Positions 42,255 to 50,757 of a DNA stretch of 64,000 nt are shown piece after piece. A program made the translations under genes and the position numbers. Positions within the stretch are counted from its first letter, which is position 1; each line of letters opens with the position of its first letter. Below the pieces are notes generated by a model. The model worked only from the letters and a program-made list of their open reading frames with translations. It had not been told where the DNA came from and ran no database searches. Source of the stretch: Acidimangrovimonas pyrenivorans (lineage in GTDB: Bacteria; Pseudomonadota; Alphaproteobacteria; Rhodobacterales; Rhodobacteraceae); the NCBI RefSeq assembly GCF_042643245.1, contig NZ_JBHRSK010000001.1, positions 122,462 through 186,461 of the forward strand, in the 5' to 3' direction.

Positions 42255-44225
42255 TCATTCCGCCGCGATCCTCTGATGCCCGGTCTCGACCTTAGCGTCG
42301 CAGATCGTCAGCGTCGCCTTGATCGCGCCCTTGCGGCCGTCCTCATAGGTGACCTCGGTCTCGGTATAGATGCTGTCCTTGCCGCCATAGAGCGCGTCGA
42401 GCAGGTCGGCGTATTTCTCCTCGATGATCCGCCGGCGCACCTTGCGGGTGCGGGTCAGCTCGCCATCGTCGGCGTCGAGCTCCTTGTGCAGCACAAGGAA
42501 GCGGTGGATCTGGCAGCCCGACAGCATCTCGTCCTGCGCCACCGAGCGGTTCACCTCCTCGACATGGTCGCGGATCATCTCGATCACCTTCGGGTGCTGG
42601 CTCAGCTCCTGATAGGAAGCGTAGGAGATGTTGTTGCGCTCGGCCCAGTTGCCGACCGCCGTCAGGTCGATATTGATGAAGGCAGTGCACATCTCGCGGT
42701 CGGCGCCAAAGACCACGGCCTCGAGGATGCTGGGATAGAACTTGAGCTTGTTCTCGACGTATTTCGGCGCGAACAGGCGGCCGTCGGCCATCTTGCCGAC
42801 GTCCTTGGCGCGGTCGATGATGCGCAGGTGGCCGGTGCCCTCCTCGAAGAAGCCCGCGTCGCCGGTCGCGACCCAGCCTTCCGGGTCCTTGGTCGAGGCG
42901 GTGCTTTCAGGGTTCTTGTAATATTCGACGAAGGTGCCGGGCGAGCGGTAGTAGACCTCGCCATTGTCGCCGATCCTGACCTCGACGCCCGGGCTGGGGA
43001 CGCCGACCGTGTCGCTGCGCACCTCGCCGTCGGGCTGCTGGGTGATGAAGACCGAGGCCTCGGTCTGGCCGTAGAGCTGTTTCAGGTTGATGCCCAGCGA
43101 GCGGTAGAAATCGAAGATTTCCGGCCCGATCGCCTCGCCGGCGGTGTAGGCGACGCGAATCCGGGTCAGGCCGAGCGTGTTCTTGAGCGGCCCGAAGATC
43201 AGCTTGTCGCCCAGCCAGTAGCGGAAACGGTCCATGCCGCTGACCGGCTTGCCGTCGAGGATCGCCGGCCCGACCTTGCGCGCCAGCGCCATGTAATGGT
43301 CGAACAGCCGCTTCTTCAGCCGCCCGGCATCCTCCATCCGGATCATGACATTGGTCAGCATGGTCTCGAAGATGCGCGGCGGGGCGAAGAAATAGGTCGG
43401 CCCGATCTCGCGCAGGTCGGTCATCATCGTCTCGGGGCTTTCCGGACAGTTGACGCAGAACCCGGTCCAGTAGGCCTGGCCGATCGAGAAGATGAAGTCG
43501 CCCACCCAGGCCATCGGCAGGTAGGCCAGCACCTCGTCGCCGGCCCTGAGGTGGTCGAACTCGGCCGAGTGGCGCGAGGTCTCGATGATGTTGCGGTTCG
43601 ACAGCACCACGCCCTTGGGTCGCCCGGTGGTGCCCGAGGTGTAGAGCATGACGCAGGTGCTGTCATAGGTCAGCTCAGCCGTGCGCTTGTCGAGCTCGCC
43701 CTCCAGCCGGTGATGGCCGGCGCGGCCCTCGGCGACGATGTCCTCGAGCGCGTTGAGGCGCGAGTGGTCGTATTTCCGCATCCCGCGCTTGTCGAGATAG
43801 ATCACCTGCTCGATGTGATGGATGCTGTCCTGCACCTCGATCACCTTGTCGACCTGCTCCTGGTCGCCGCAGATGACGAAGCGGGCGCCACAATGGTCCA
43901 GCACATAGGCCATCTCGTCGGCGCCGGCGTCCTGGTAGAGCGGCACCGGGATCGCGCCGCACATCTGCGTGGCGACCATCGACCAGTAGAGCGCCGGCCG
44001 GTTGCGCCCGATGACGGCGACGTAATCGCCCCGCTCGAGCCCGAGTGCGAGCAGCCCCATCGCCATGGCGCGGGTCTCCTCATAGGCTTGCAGCCAGCTC
44101 CAGCTCTGCCAGATGCCGAATTCTTTTTCGCGATAGGCCATGACCGCCCCGTGCACCCGCGCATTGCGGGCCATGAGGGCGGGAATGGACGAGAACTCGC
44201 CCGCGGTTGCCCCGGTCTCCACCAT
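42255..44225 (-). CDS. Long-chain-type acyl-CoA synthetase (AMP-binding)
   Basis: A 656-residue adenylate-forming ligase. Visible are VMLYTSGTTGRPKGVVLSNR (P-loop), LAYLPMAWVGDFIFSIGQ, IRVAYTAGEAIGPEIF, LYGQTEASVFIT (A5), GWVATGDAGFFEEGTGHL (A7) and the hinge IIDRAKDVGKMADGRLFAPK. The length and final TRTRKVRRRIIEEKY match the long-chain FadD15/ACS-like group. It heads the eight-gene cluster with the ABC importer and probably activates a carboxylic acid brought in by it. GGGAGGAGG precedes the ATG. Confidence 0.88.
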   Translation of the reverse strand: MVETGATAGEFSSIPALMARNARVHGAVMAYREKEFGIWQSWSWLQAYEETRAMAMGLLALGLERGDYVAVIGRNRPALYWSMVATQMCGAIPVPLYQDAGADEMAYVLDHCGARFVICGDQEQVDKVIEVQDSIHHIEQVIYLDKRGMRKYDHSRLNALEDIVAEGRAGHHRLEGELDKRTAELTYDSTCVMLYTSGTTGRPKGVVLSNRNIIETSRHSAEFDHLRAGDEVLAYLPMAWVGDFIFSIGQAYWTGFCVNCPESPETMMTDLREIGPTYFFAPPRIFETMLTNVMIRMEDAGRLKKRLFDHYMALARKVGPAILDGKPVSGMDRFRYWLGDKLIFGPLKNTLGLTRIRVAYTAGEAIGPEIFDFYRSLGINLKQLYGQTEASVFITQQPDGEVRSDTVGVPSPGVEVRIGDNGEVYYRSPGTFVEYYKNPESTASTKDPEGWVATGDAGFFEEGTGHLRIIDRAKDVGKMADGRLFAPKYVENKLKFYPSILEAVVFGADREMCTAFINIDLTAVGNWAERNNISYASYQELSQHPKVIEMIRDHVEEVNRSVAQDEMLSGCQIHRFLVLHKELDADDGELTRTRKVRRRIIEEKYADLLDALYGGKDSIYTETEVTYEDGRKGAIKATLTICDAKVETGHQRIAAE

Positions 44226-44419
44226 TTTCCTCCTCCCTGGGGCCGGCGTGCCGGCACCCTGCGGCCCGGGCGATTCCCTCGCACTCTCGGCCTGGTCACA
44301 AAGTCGTGGCCGCCAACCCTTGCCTGAGTTTTTCCCAATCCTAACGAATTGTAACAGCCCGCGCTTGCCCCTTTTCCACAAGCGCGGCACGGTGCTAGCT
44401 GACCCGGGGAGGAGGGCAG

Positions 44420-46357
44420 ATGCAGCAGGCCGAGATCACCGAGAAGCTGACGCGGGCGGGGTTGAACCTGATCCAGCAGGCGCTGTCGATCTTCGACAGC
44501 GACCTTCGGCTGGCGGTCTGCAACAAGCGCTACCAGGAAATGTTCGGCCTGCCCGACGCGCTGGTCACCCCCGGTGCCGAGTTCGAGGAAACGATCCGCT
44601 TTCTGGTGTTGCGCGGCGAATACGGCCCGGTCGAGGACGCGGAGGCGGCGGTGCGGGCGCGGGTCGACGCCGCCCGCGCCTTCCAGCCGCATTACATGGA
44701 ACGCACCCGCGCCAACGGCCGCACCATTTCGGTCGAGGGCGCGCCGCTGCCGCAGGGCGGCTGGGTGACGGTTTATACCGACATCACCGAGATCAAGCAC
44801 CAGGAGGCGCTGCTGCGGGCGCGCTCGGAAGAGCTTTCGGACCAGCTTCTGACCCATGCCGAGCGGCTGAGCCAGGCCAACCGGGCGCTGGCGGCGACGA
44901 ATGCGGCGCTGGAGGAGGCCAAGCGCGAACTGACCGAGATCGAGGCCCGGACACGCTTGACCACCGAGATGATGCCGGCCCATATCGCCCATGTCGACCG
45001 CAACCTGCGCTATACCTTTTCCAACCGCCGGCTGTCCTCGGTGATGCCGGGCCGGCCCAGCAGCATCATCGGCCTGACCGGGCGCCAGGCGCTGGGGGAC
45101 GAGGCTTTCGACCGGATCGAACCCTATCTCGACCGCGCGCTGGCCGGCGAGGCCAGCGTCTACGAATTCACCGACGACCCCTCCGGCCGCCGGATCCGCG
45201 CCGCCTTCACGCCCGACCAGCTCGAGGACGGGCCGATCAACGGCGTCTACATCCTGTCGATGGACGTCACCGAGGAGGCCCAGGCCCGGGCCGCCGTCTC
45301 CCAGACCCGCAAGCGCGAGCTGGCGGCGCAGCTGACGTCCGGACTGGCGCATGACTTCGCCAACCTGCTGACGGTGATCCTCGGGCTGCAGAGCCGGCTG
45401 GAGAAGCTCGCCCTGCCCGCCGGCGCCGCCGACCTGGTGGCGGCGACCCAGGCGGCGGCGCGGCGCGGCGGCACCCTGCTCGACCGCATCGCCAGCATCT
45501 CGGGCAAGCGCGAGCTGCGCCCGGTGGCGACCGACCTGACCGCCTTCCTTGCCGACCTGCGCCTGCTGGCCGAGCCGACCCTGCCCGAGAATACCCGGCT
45601 GGCGGTGCGGCTGGAGGGCATCGACGGGCCGGTGCTGCTCGACCAGGGGGCGTTGCAGGACACGCTGGTCAACCTGATCCTCAACGCCCGCGACGCCATC
45701 GGCACGGCCGGAGACGGCACCGGCGAGATCACCCTCGCCGCCCGGCCCTTCCGCGACACCTGGCTGCAGATCACCGTCGACGATACCGGGCCGGGCTTCA
45801 CCGAGGAGACGCTGGAGCGCGGGCTCGACCCGTTCTTCACCACCAAGGGCGATGCCGGCTCGGGGCTGGGCCTGTCGATGGTCTACGACCAGACCAAGCT
45901 GGCCGGCGGCACGCTGAAATTGCAGAACCGTCCCGGCGGCGGCGCCCGGGTGCTGCTGCGCCTGCCGCTGCGCCGGGCCGCCACCCGCCCGGCCGAGCCG
46001 GCGATGGTGCTGCTGGTCGAGGATACCGACGAGATCCGCACCTCGGTGCGCGAGATGCTGCGCGATCTCGGCCATGCCGTTCTGGAAACCGCCAGCGCCG
46101 AGGAGGCGCTGACGCTGGCCGACCTGCCCGGCATCGGCATGGTGCTGTCCGACATCGGCTTGCCGGGCGATCAGAACGGCGTCGACCTGATCGAGGCGCT
46201 GCAGGCCCGCGGCTGCCCGGCGCGGCTCTACCTGATGACCTCGCTGCCGCCCGCCGACCCGTTGCGGCAGCGCGCCGCCGCGCATGTGCCGGTCTTGACC
46301 AAACCCTTCTCCGAAGCGGAGCTTTCCGCCTTCCTCAGCCCCGGGGCCGCCGCATGA
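44420..46357 (+). CDS. Cytoplasmic hybrid sensor histidine kinase (PAS-PAS-HisKA-HATPase-REC)
   Basis: A 645-residue soluble kinase without membrane helices. Two PAS domains (about 12-125, ALSIFDSDLRLAVCNKRYQE, and 178-285, HIAHVDRNLRYTFSNRR) are joined by a coiled coil (127-180). HisKA has His311 in GLAHDFANLLTVI; HATPase has N-box NLILNARDAIG, VDDTGPGF and SGLGLSMVYDQ. A C-terminal receiver (528-640) has Asp578 in LSDIGLPGD. It senses an intracellular signal. It overlaps its response regulator (ATGA) and diverges from the acyl-CoA synthetase-liv operon. Confidence 0.9.
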   Translation: MQQAEITEKLTRAGLNLIQQALSIFDSDLRLAVCNKRYQEMFGLPDALVTPGAEFEETIRFLVLRGEYGPVEDAEAAVRARVDAARAFQPHYMERTRANGRTISVEGAPLPQGGWVTVYTDITEIKHQEALLRARSEELSDQLLTHAERLSQANRALAATNAALEEAKRELTEIEARTRLTTEMMPAHIAHVDRNLRYTFSNRRLSSVMPGRPSSIIGLTGRQALGDEAFDRIEPYLDRALAGEASVYEFTDDPSGRRIRAAFTPDQLEDGPINGVYILSMDVTEEAQARAAVSQTRKRELAAQLTSGLAHDFANLLTVILGLQSRLEKLALPAGAADLVAATQAAARRGGTLLDRIASISGKRELRPVATDLTAFLADLRLLAEPTLPENTRLAVRLEGIDGPVLLDQGALQDTLVNLILNARDAIGTAGDGTGEITLAARPFRDTWLQITVDDTGPGFTEETLERGLDPFFTTKGDAGSGLGLSMVYDQTKLAGGTLKLQNRPGGGARVLLRLPLRRAATRPAEPAMVLLVEDTDEIRTSVREMLRDLGHAVLETASAEEALTLADLPGIGMVLSDIGLPGDQNGVDLIEALQARGCPARLYLMTSLPPADPLRQRAAAHVPVLTKPFSEAELSAFLSPGAAA

Positions 46358-47058
46358 GCCAACCGCATATCGCCATCCTCGACGACGAGCCCGAGATCCG
46401 CCGGATGCTGTCCGAAGCCCTCACCGAGGCCGGCTTCCGCACCACCGCCTATGCCCGCGCCACCGAGTTCGAGGCGGCGCTGAAGCGGATGGCGCCGGAT
46501 GTCTGCCTCGTCGATCTCGGCCTGCCCGACCGCGACGGGCTGGCGCTGGTCCACCGGCTGGCGCTGGAATCGGGCGCGGCGATCATCATCATCTCGGGCC
46601 GGGGCCAGGTCCAGGACCGGGTGACGGGGCTGGAACTGGGCGCCGACGACTACATCATCAAGCCCTTCGATCCGGCCGAGGTCGTCGCCCGGGTCCGCGC
46701 CCGGCTGCGCAAGGGCCGCAGCGATCCCGGCCCCGCCGCCCAGACCGCCAGCTTCAACGGCTGGACTGCCCATTTCGACCGCTACGTGCTGGTCAGCGAC
46801 GCCGGCGAGGAGGTGACCTTCTCCCATGCCGAGGGCGAAGTGCTGCGGCTGTTCCTCGAAAGTCCCAAGCGGCTGATCTCCCGCGCACAGATGCAGGAGG
46901 CACTGGGCGGCGCCGCGGGCGAGAGCTTCGACCGGGCGATGGACGTGCGCATCTCGCGGCTGCGCACCAAGCTGGGCGAGGATCCCAAGAACCCGCGGCT
47001 GATCAAAACGATCTACGGCGCCGGCTACATCTTCCTCGGCGACGTCCGCTGGGAATGA
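46354..47058 (+). CDS. OmpR-family response regulator
   Basis: A 234-residue two-domain regulator. The receiver has IAILDDEPEIRR, Asp54 in VCLVDLGLPDRDG and Lys in YIIKPFDP. The C-terminal winged helix (about 130-230) has AEGEVLRLFLESPKRLISRA and DVRISRLRTKLGEDP with the terminal IKTIYGAGYIFL. It is the probable phosphorylation target of the overlapping hybrid kinase and a candidate regulator of the divergent acyl-CoA synthetase/ABC operon. Confidence 0.92.
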   Translation: MSQPHIAILDDEPEIRRMLSEALTEAGFRTTAYARATEFEAALKRMAPDVCLVDLGLPDRDGLALVHRLALESGAAIIIISGRGQVQDRVTGLELGADDYIIKPFDPAEVVARVRARLRKGRSDPGPAAQTASFNGWTAHFDRYVLVSDAGEEVTFSHAEGEVLRLFLESPKRLISRAQMQEALGGAAGESFDRAMDVRISRLRTKLGEDPKNPRLIKTIYGAGYIFLGDVRWE

Positions 47059-47134
47059 GGGAGCGACAGTCCCCGCCGATCTGGAAACCCGAAATTGCAC
47101 CCGGCGCCCGTTCGAGGATTAGAGGACACGCCGG

Positions 47135-47200
47135 CGCCCGAGGTGGGCGCGCAACGCGCCCGCCTGTGAGGCGGGCGGCCGCGTGCCCGGCGCAAACGCC
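47135..47200. repeat. Dispersed GC-rich repeat, copy 2
   Basis: CGCCCGAGGTGGGCGCGCAA then CGCGCCCGCCTGTGAGGCGGG...GCGTGCCCGGCGCAAACGCC; homologous to 42152-42219. It contains the perfect stem GCCCGCC-TGTGA-GGCGGGC and lies in the convergent gap after the response regulator, where it may help terminate transcription. Confidence 0.6.
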
Positions 47201-47288
47201 GGTCGGTCGGCGCATTTCGGCGCGGCCCCATGCTCGACAGTTCGCAACAATCTGGAAAGGGCGCCCCGGACCGCAACAGCAACCCCGG

Positions 47289-47489
47289 TCAGAAGTCGAC
47301 CGCGATGCCCTTCTTCTCCCAGTCGCCGTAGCGCACCGGCTCGGGCCCGTCGCGGCCGCCCAGCTCGACCGGCCTCTCGGCCGCTTTCGCCGCCTTGCGC
47401 CGCGCCTCGGCCTCGGCCAGCGCGCGTTGGGCGGCGGCGGGCAGATCGCGTTTCTCGGGCTCGGTCCAGTCCCTCTCGGTCTCGGGCAT
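47289..47489 (-). CDS. DUF1674 / succinate dehydrogenase assembly factor 4-like protein
   Basis: A 66-residue hydrophilic protein ending GGRDGPEPVRYGDWEKKGIAVDF-like (here PVRYGDWEKKGIAVDF). The C-terminal GPEP.RYGDWE.KG...DF motif defines DUF1674/SDHAF4, which helps assembly of flavinylated SdhA in mitochondria; alphaproteobacteria carry the same family. No sdh genes are adjacent. It is divergent from rsmB and convergent with the response regulator. Confidence 0.88.
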   Translation of the reverse strand: MPETERDWTEPEKRDLPAAAQRALAEAEARRKAAKAAERPVELGGRDGPEPVRYGDWEKKGIAVDF

Positions 47490-47558
47490 CTGATGCTTCC
47501 TTGTCTCGGCTCTGGCCTTGATATACGCCCTTGAGCCTGTTCGGCAACGGGGACCCAG

Positions 47559-48857
47559 ATGGCAAGAGAAGCGGCAACCACCGGCCTGGCCGCGCGGCGC
47601 GCCGCCGTCGCGGTGCTCGACGAGGTGCTGGGCGCCCACCGGATGCTGGCCGACATCCTTGCCGACCCGGCCGGGCCGCTGGGCGATCTGGGGCCGGCCG
47701 ACCGGGCCCGGGCGCAACGGCTGGCGCTGGCCGTGCTGCGCCATCTCGAACGCGCCGACAAGCTGCTCGACCCCCACCTGCGCAAGTCGCCGCCGCGCAC
47801 GGTGCGCAACGTGCTGCGGCTGGCCTTGGTCGAGGTCTTCGTCGAGGGCACGGCGCCGCATGGCGCGGTCAATGCCGCGGTCGCGCTGGTCCGGCGCGGC
47901 AAGCGCAGCGGCCACCTGGCCGGGCTGGCCAACGCGGTGCTGCGCAAGCTGGTCGAGCAGCCGGCCGAGACCTGGACCAAGCTGCCGCCGCAACGGCTGC
48001 CGAAATGGCTGCGCAAGCCGCTGGTCGATGCCTGGGGCCGGCCGGCGGTCAGCGGCATCGAGGCGGTGCAGATGCTGCCGCCGCCGCTCGACCTGACCGT
48101 GAAGGAGCCCGCCCGGGCCGAGGACCTGGCGCAGGAACTGGGCGCCGAGCTGCTGCCGACCGGCAGCCTGCGCCTGGCCACGCCGGGCCAGGTCAGCGCC
48201 CTGCCCGGCTATGCCGAGGGCGCCTGGTGGGTGCAGGACGCCGCCGCCGCGCTGCCCGCCCGCCTGCTGGCGCCGGCGCCGGGGATGCGCGTGCTCGACC
48301 TCTGCGCCGCCCCCGGCGGCAAGACGCTGCAACTGGCCGCCGCCGGCGCCGACGTCACCGCCGTCGACATCTCGCGCCCGCGGCTGGCGCGACTGAGCGC
48401 GAACCTGTCCCGCTGCGGTCTGGGGGCCGAGGTGATCGCCGCCGACGCGCTGCACTGGCAGGCCGACGCGCCCTTCGACGCGGTGCTGCTCGACGCGCCC
48501 TGCTCGGCAACCGGCACCATCCGCCGCCATCCCGACCTGCCCTTCGTCAAGGACGGGTCGGAAATCGCCGGACTGGTGGAGCTGCAGGCCCGGTTGATCG
48601 ATCGGGCGCTGGACCGGGTGAAGCCGGGCGGACGGCTGGTGTTCTGCACCTGCTCCCTGCTGCCCGAGGAGGGCGAGGCCCAGCTCGCCGCGACACTGGC
48701 CCGGCATCCCGATCTGCGGGTCGATCCGGCCGAGGCGCCGGGCGTCTCGCCGGACTGGCGCGACACCCGGGGCGGGCTGCGGCTGCGGCCCGATCACTGG
48801 GCCGAACGCGGCGGCATCGACGGCTTCTACATGGCGGTGCTGCGCAAGCCGGGGTGA
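47559..48857 (+). CDS. rsmB: 16S rRNA m5C967-type methyltransferase RsmB
   Basis: A 432-residue RNA (cytosine-5)-methyltransferase. An N-terminal NusB-like domain (LAARRAAVAVLDEVLG..., VFVEGTAPHGAVNAAVAL) is followed by the SAM-binding core: VLDLCAAPGGKTLQLAA, VTAVDISRPRLARL, the motif IV DAPCSATGTIRRHPD and the nucleophile motif VFCTCSLLPEEGEAQ. Both catalytic cysteines are present. The NusB-RsmB fusion is the normal architecture. The heparinase-like gene follows on the same strand. Confidence 0.9.
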   Translation: MAREAATTGLAARRAAVAVLDEVLGAHRMLADILADPAGPLGDLGPADRARAQRLALAVLRHLERADKLLDPHLRKSPPRTVRNVLRLALVEVFVEGTAPHGAVNAAVALVRRGKRSGHLAGLANAVLRKLVEQPAETWTKLPPQRLPKWLRKPLVDAWGRPAVSGIEAVQMLPPPLDLTVKEPARAEDLAQELGAELLPTGSLRLATPGQVSALPGYAEGAWWVQDAAAALPARLLAPAPGMRVLDLCAAPGGKTLQLAAAGADVTAVDISRPRLARLSANLSRCGLGAEVIAADALHWQADAPFDAVLLDAPCSATGTIRRHPDLPFVKDGSEIAGLVELQARLIDRALDRVKPGGRLVFCTCSLLPEEGEAQLAATLARHPDLRVDPAEAPGVSPDWRDTRGGLRLRPDHWAERGGIDGFYMAVLRKPG

Positions 48858-48942
48858 TCCGGCGCCCCGTCCCTTTTCGCCGGTGACAGCCTGCGCCCCC
48901 CCGGCTATGGTGCCGGCGGCAGGACACGCGAAGACCAGGACA

Positions 48943-50712
48943 ATGGCGAAGCGAGGCAGGACAGCGACGGAACAGGGCGAGGGCTGGTCGGTACGGCGCA
49001 CGCGGCTGATGAACCGCCTGCACGCCCGCCTGAGCACCCGCAGCCGCGCCGCCACCGGCTTTGTCTCGCAGCCCGAGCCGCGCACCATCGGCAGCTATGC
49101 CCGCGGCCGCCAGCTGATCGCCGGCAATTTCCTTTTCGCCGGCTTTCTGGTCGAGGCCCCGGGCACGGATCTCTGGGATCTCGACAGCCCGCACCCGTCC
49201 TTCGAGGAGGAGCTGCACGGCTTCGTCTGGCTCGACGACCTGGCCGCCGTCGGCGACGCCGCGGCGCGCAAGCGGGCGCAGGGCTGGACCTATGGCTGGA
49301 TCGCCCGCTACGGCCGCGGCCGCGGCCCGGGCTGGACCCCGGGCCTGACCGGCCGCCGGCTGATCCGCTGGATCAACCACGCCCTGTTGCTGCTCAATGG
49401 TCGCGAAGGCACCGACTCCGAAGCCTATTACCGCAGCCTCGCCCAGCAGACCCGGTTCCTGGCCAAGCGCTGGTCGGCGGCCCGGCCCGGCCTGCCGCGC
49501 TTCGAGGCGCTGACCGGGCTGGTCTATGCCGGGCTGGCGCTGACCGGGATGGAGGGCCATGTCGCCCCCGCCAGCGCCGCGCTGGCCAAGGAATGCGCCG
49601 CCCGGGTCGATGCCGAGGGCGGCATCCCGACCCGCAACCCCGAGGAACTGCTCGAGGTCTTCACCCTGCTGACCTGGGCCGCCTCGGCGCTGTCGGAGGC
49701 CGGGCGGATCCCGGCCCCGGCCCATGTGGCGGCGATCGAGCGCATCGCGCCGACCCTGCGCGCCCTGCGCCATGCCGATGGCGGGCTGGCCCGGTTCCAT
49801 GGCGGCGGCCGCGGCATGGAAGGCCGGCTCGACCACGCGCTGGCCAATGCCGGGGTCGCCGCGGTGCCGGCGCAGGGGCTGGCGATGGGTTTCGCCCGGC
49901 TCGCCGCCGGCCGCACCACGGTGATCGTCGACGCCGCCGCCCCGCCCGGCGGCAAGGCGTCGTGGAACGGCCACGCCTCGACCCTGGCCTTCGAGCTGAC
50001 CTCGGGTCGGCGGCCGGTGATCGTCAATTGCGGCTCGGGCGCCCCTTTCGGCCCGGAATGGCGCCGCGCCGGCCGGGCGACGCCGTCCCATTCCACCCTC
50101 GCCATCGAGGGCTACTCGTCGTCGCGGCTGGGCACCCACGGCCTCGTCGGCGGCGGCGCGCGCGAGCTGCTGACCGACCTCGCCCAGGTGATCTGCGCCG
50201 AGGAGGAAACCGGGCCGGAGGGCACCAGCCTGCTGGTCGGCCATTCCGGCTATGCCAAGACCCACGGCCTGACCCATATGCGCCGGCTCGAGCTGACGCC
50301 GGGCGGCCGGGCGCTGATCGGCGAAGATACGCTGGGCGCGATGAGCACCGAGGAGCGCCGCCGCTTCGACCGGGTGATGACCCAGACCAAGATGCAGGGC
50401 GTCCGCTTCGCGCTGCGCTTCCACCTGCACCCCGATGTCGACGCCGCGATCGACCTCGGCGGCACCGCGGTGTCGCTGGCGCTGAAAAGCGGCGAGATCT
50501 GGGTCTTCCGCCATGACGGCCACGCCCAGCTCTCGCTCGACCCGTCGGTCTATCTCGAAAAGGGCCGGCTGAAACCGCGTGCGACCAAACAAATCGTTTT
50601 GTCCTCGACCGTCATGGAGTATGCGAGCCAGATCGGCTGGACGCTGGCGAAGGCACAGGATACGCCTCTTGCCATCCGCGACACCGAACGCGACGAGCCC
50701 GAGCTGGGCTGA
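48943..50712 (+). CDS. Heparinase II/III family protein
   Basis: A 589-residue protein with an N-terminal alpha/alpha toroid (LWDLDSPHPSFEEELHGFVW, GWTPGLTGRRLIRWINHALL) and a C-terminal beta-sandwich heparinase II/III-like domain (PSHSTLAIEGYSSSRLG, GYAKTHGLTHMRRLEL). Many alphaproteobacteria have this gene beside rsmB and purH, as here. It has no obvious signal peptide, and glycosaminoglycan cleavage is not demonstrated; a role in a bacterial polysaccharide is a guess. AGGACA precedes the ATG. Confidence 0.85.
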   Translation: MAKRGRTATEQGEGWSVRRTRLMNRLHARLSTRSRAATGFVSQPEPRTIGSYARGRQLIAGNFLFAGFLVEAPGTDLWDLDSPHPSFEEELHGFVWLDDLAAVGDAAARKRAQGWTYGWIARYGRGRGPGWTPGLTGRRLIRWINHALLLLNGREGTDSEAYYRSLAQQTRFLAKRWSAARPGLPRFEALTGLVYAGLALTGMEGHVAPASAALAKECAARVDAEGGIPTRNPEELLEVFTLLTWAASALSEAGRIPAPAHVAAIERIAPTLRALRHADGGLARFHGGGRGMEGRLDHALANAGVAAVPAQGLAMGFARLAAGRTTVIVDAAAPPGGKASWNGHASTLAFELTSGRRPVIVNCGSGAPFGPEWRRAGRATPSHSTLAIEGYSSSRLGTHGLVGGGARELLTDLAQVICAEEETGPEGTSLLVGHSGYAKTHGLTHMRRLELTPGGRALIGEDTLGAMSTEERRRFDRVMTQTKMQGVRFALRFHLHPDVDAAIDLGGTAVSLALKSGEIWVFRHDGHAQLSLDPSVYLEKGRLKPRATKQIVLSSTVMEYASQIGWTLAKAQDTPLAIRDTERDEPELG

Positions 50713-50757
50713 CGCATGGACGGCCCGGCCCGGGCCGACGAACCGAAAGGGACCTCG

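Noticed and set aside
43841..46285. An 814-codon minus-strand frame
   Set aside because: It is antisense to the PAS hybrid kinase; the kinase frame has clear catalytic motifs.
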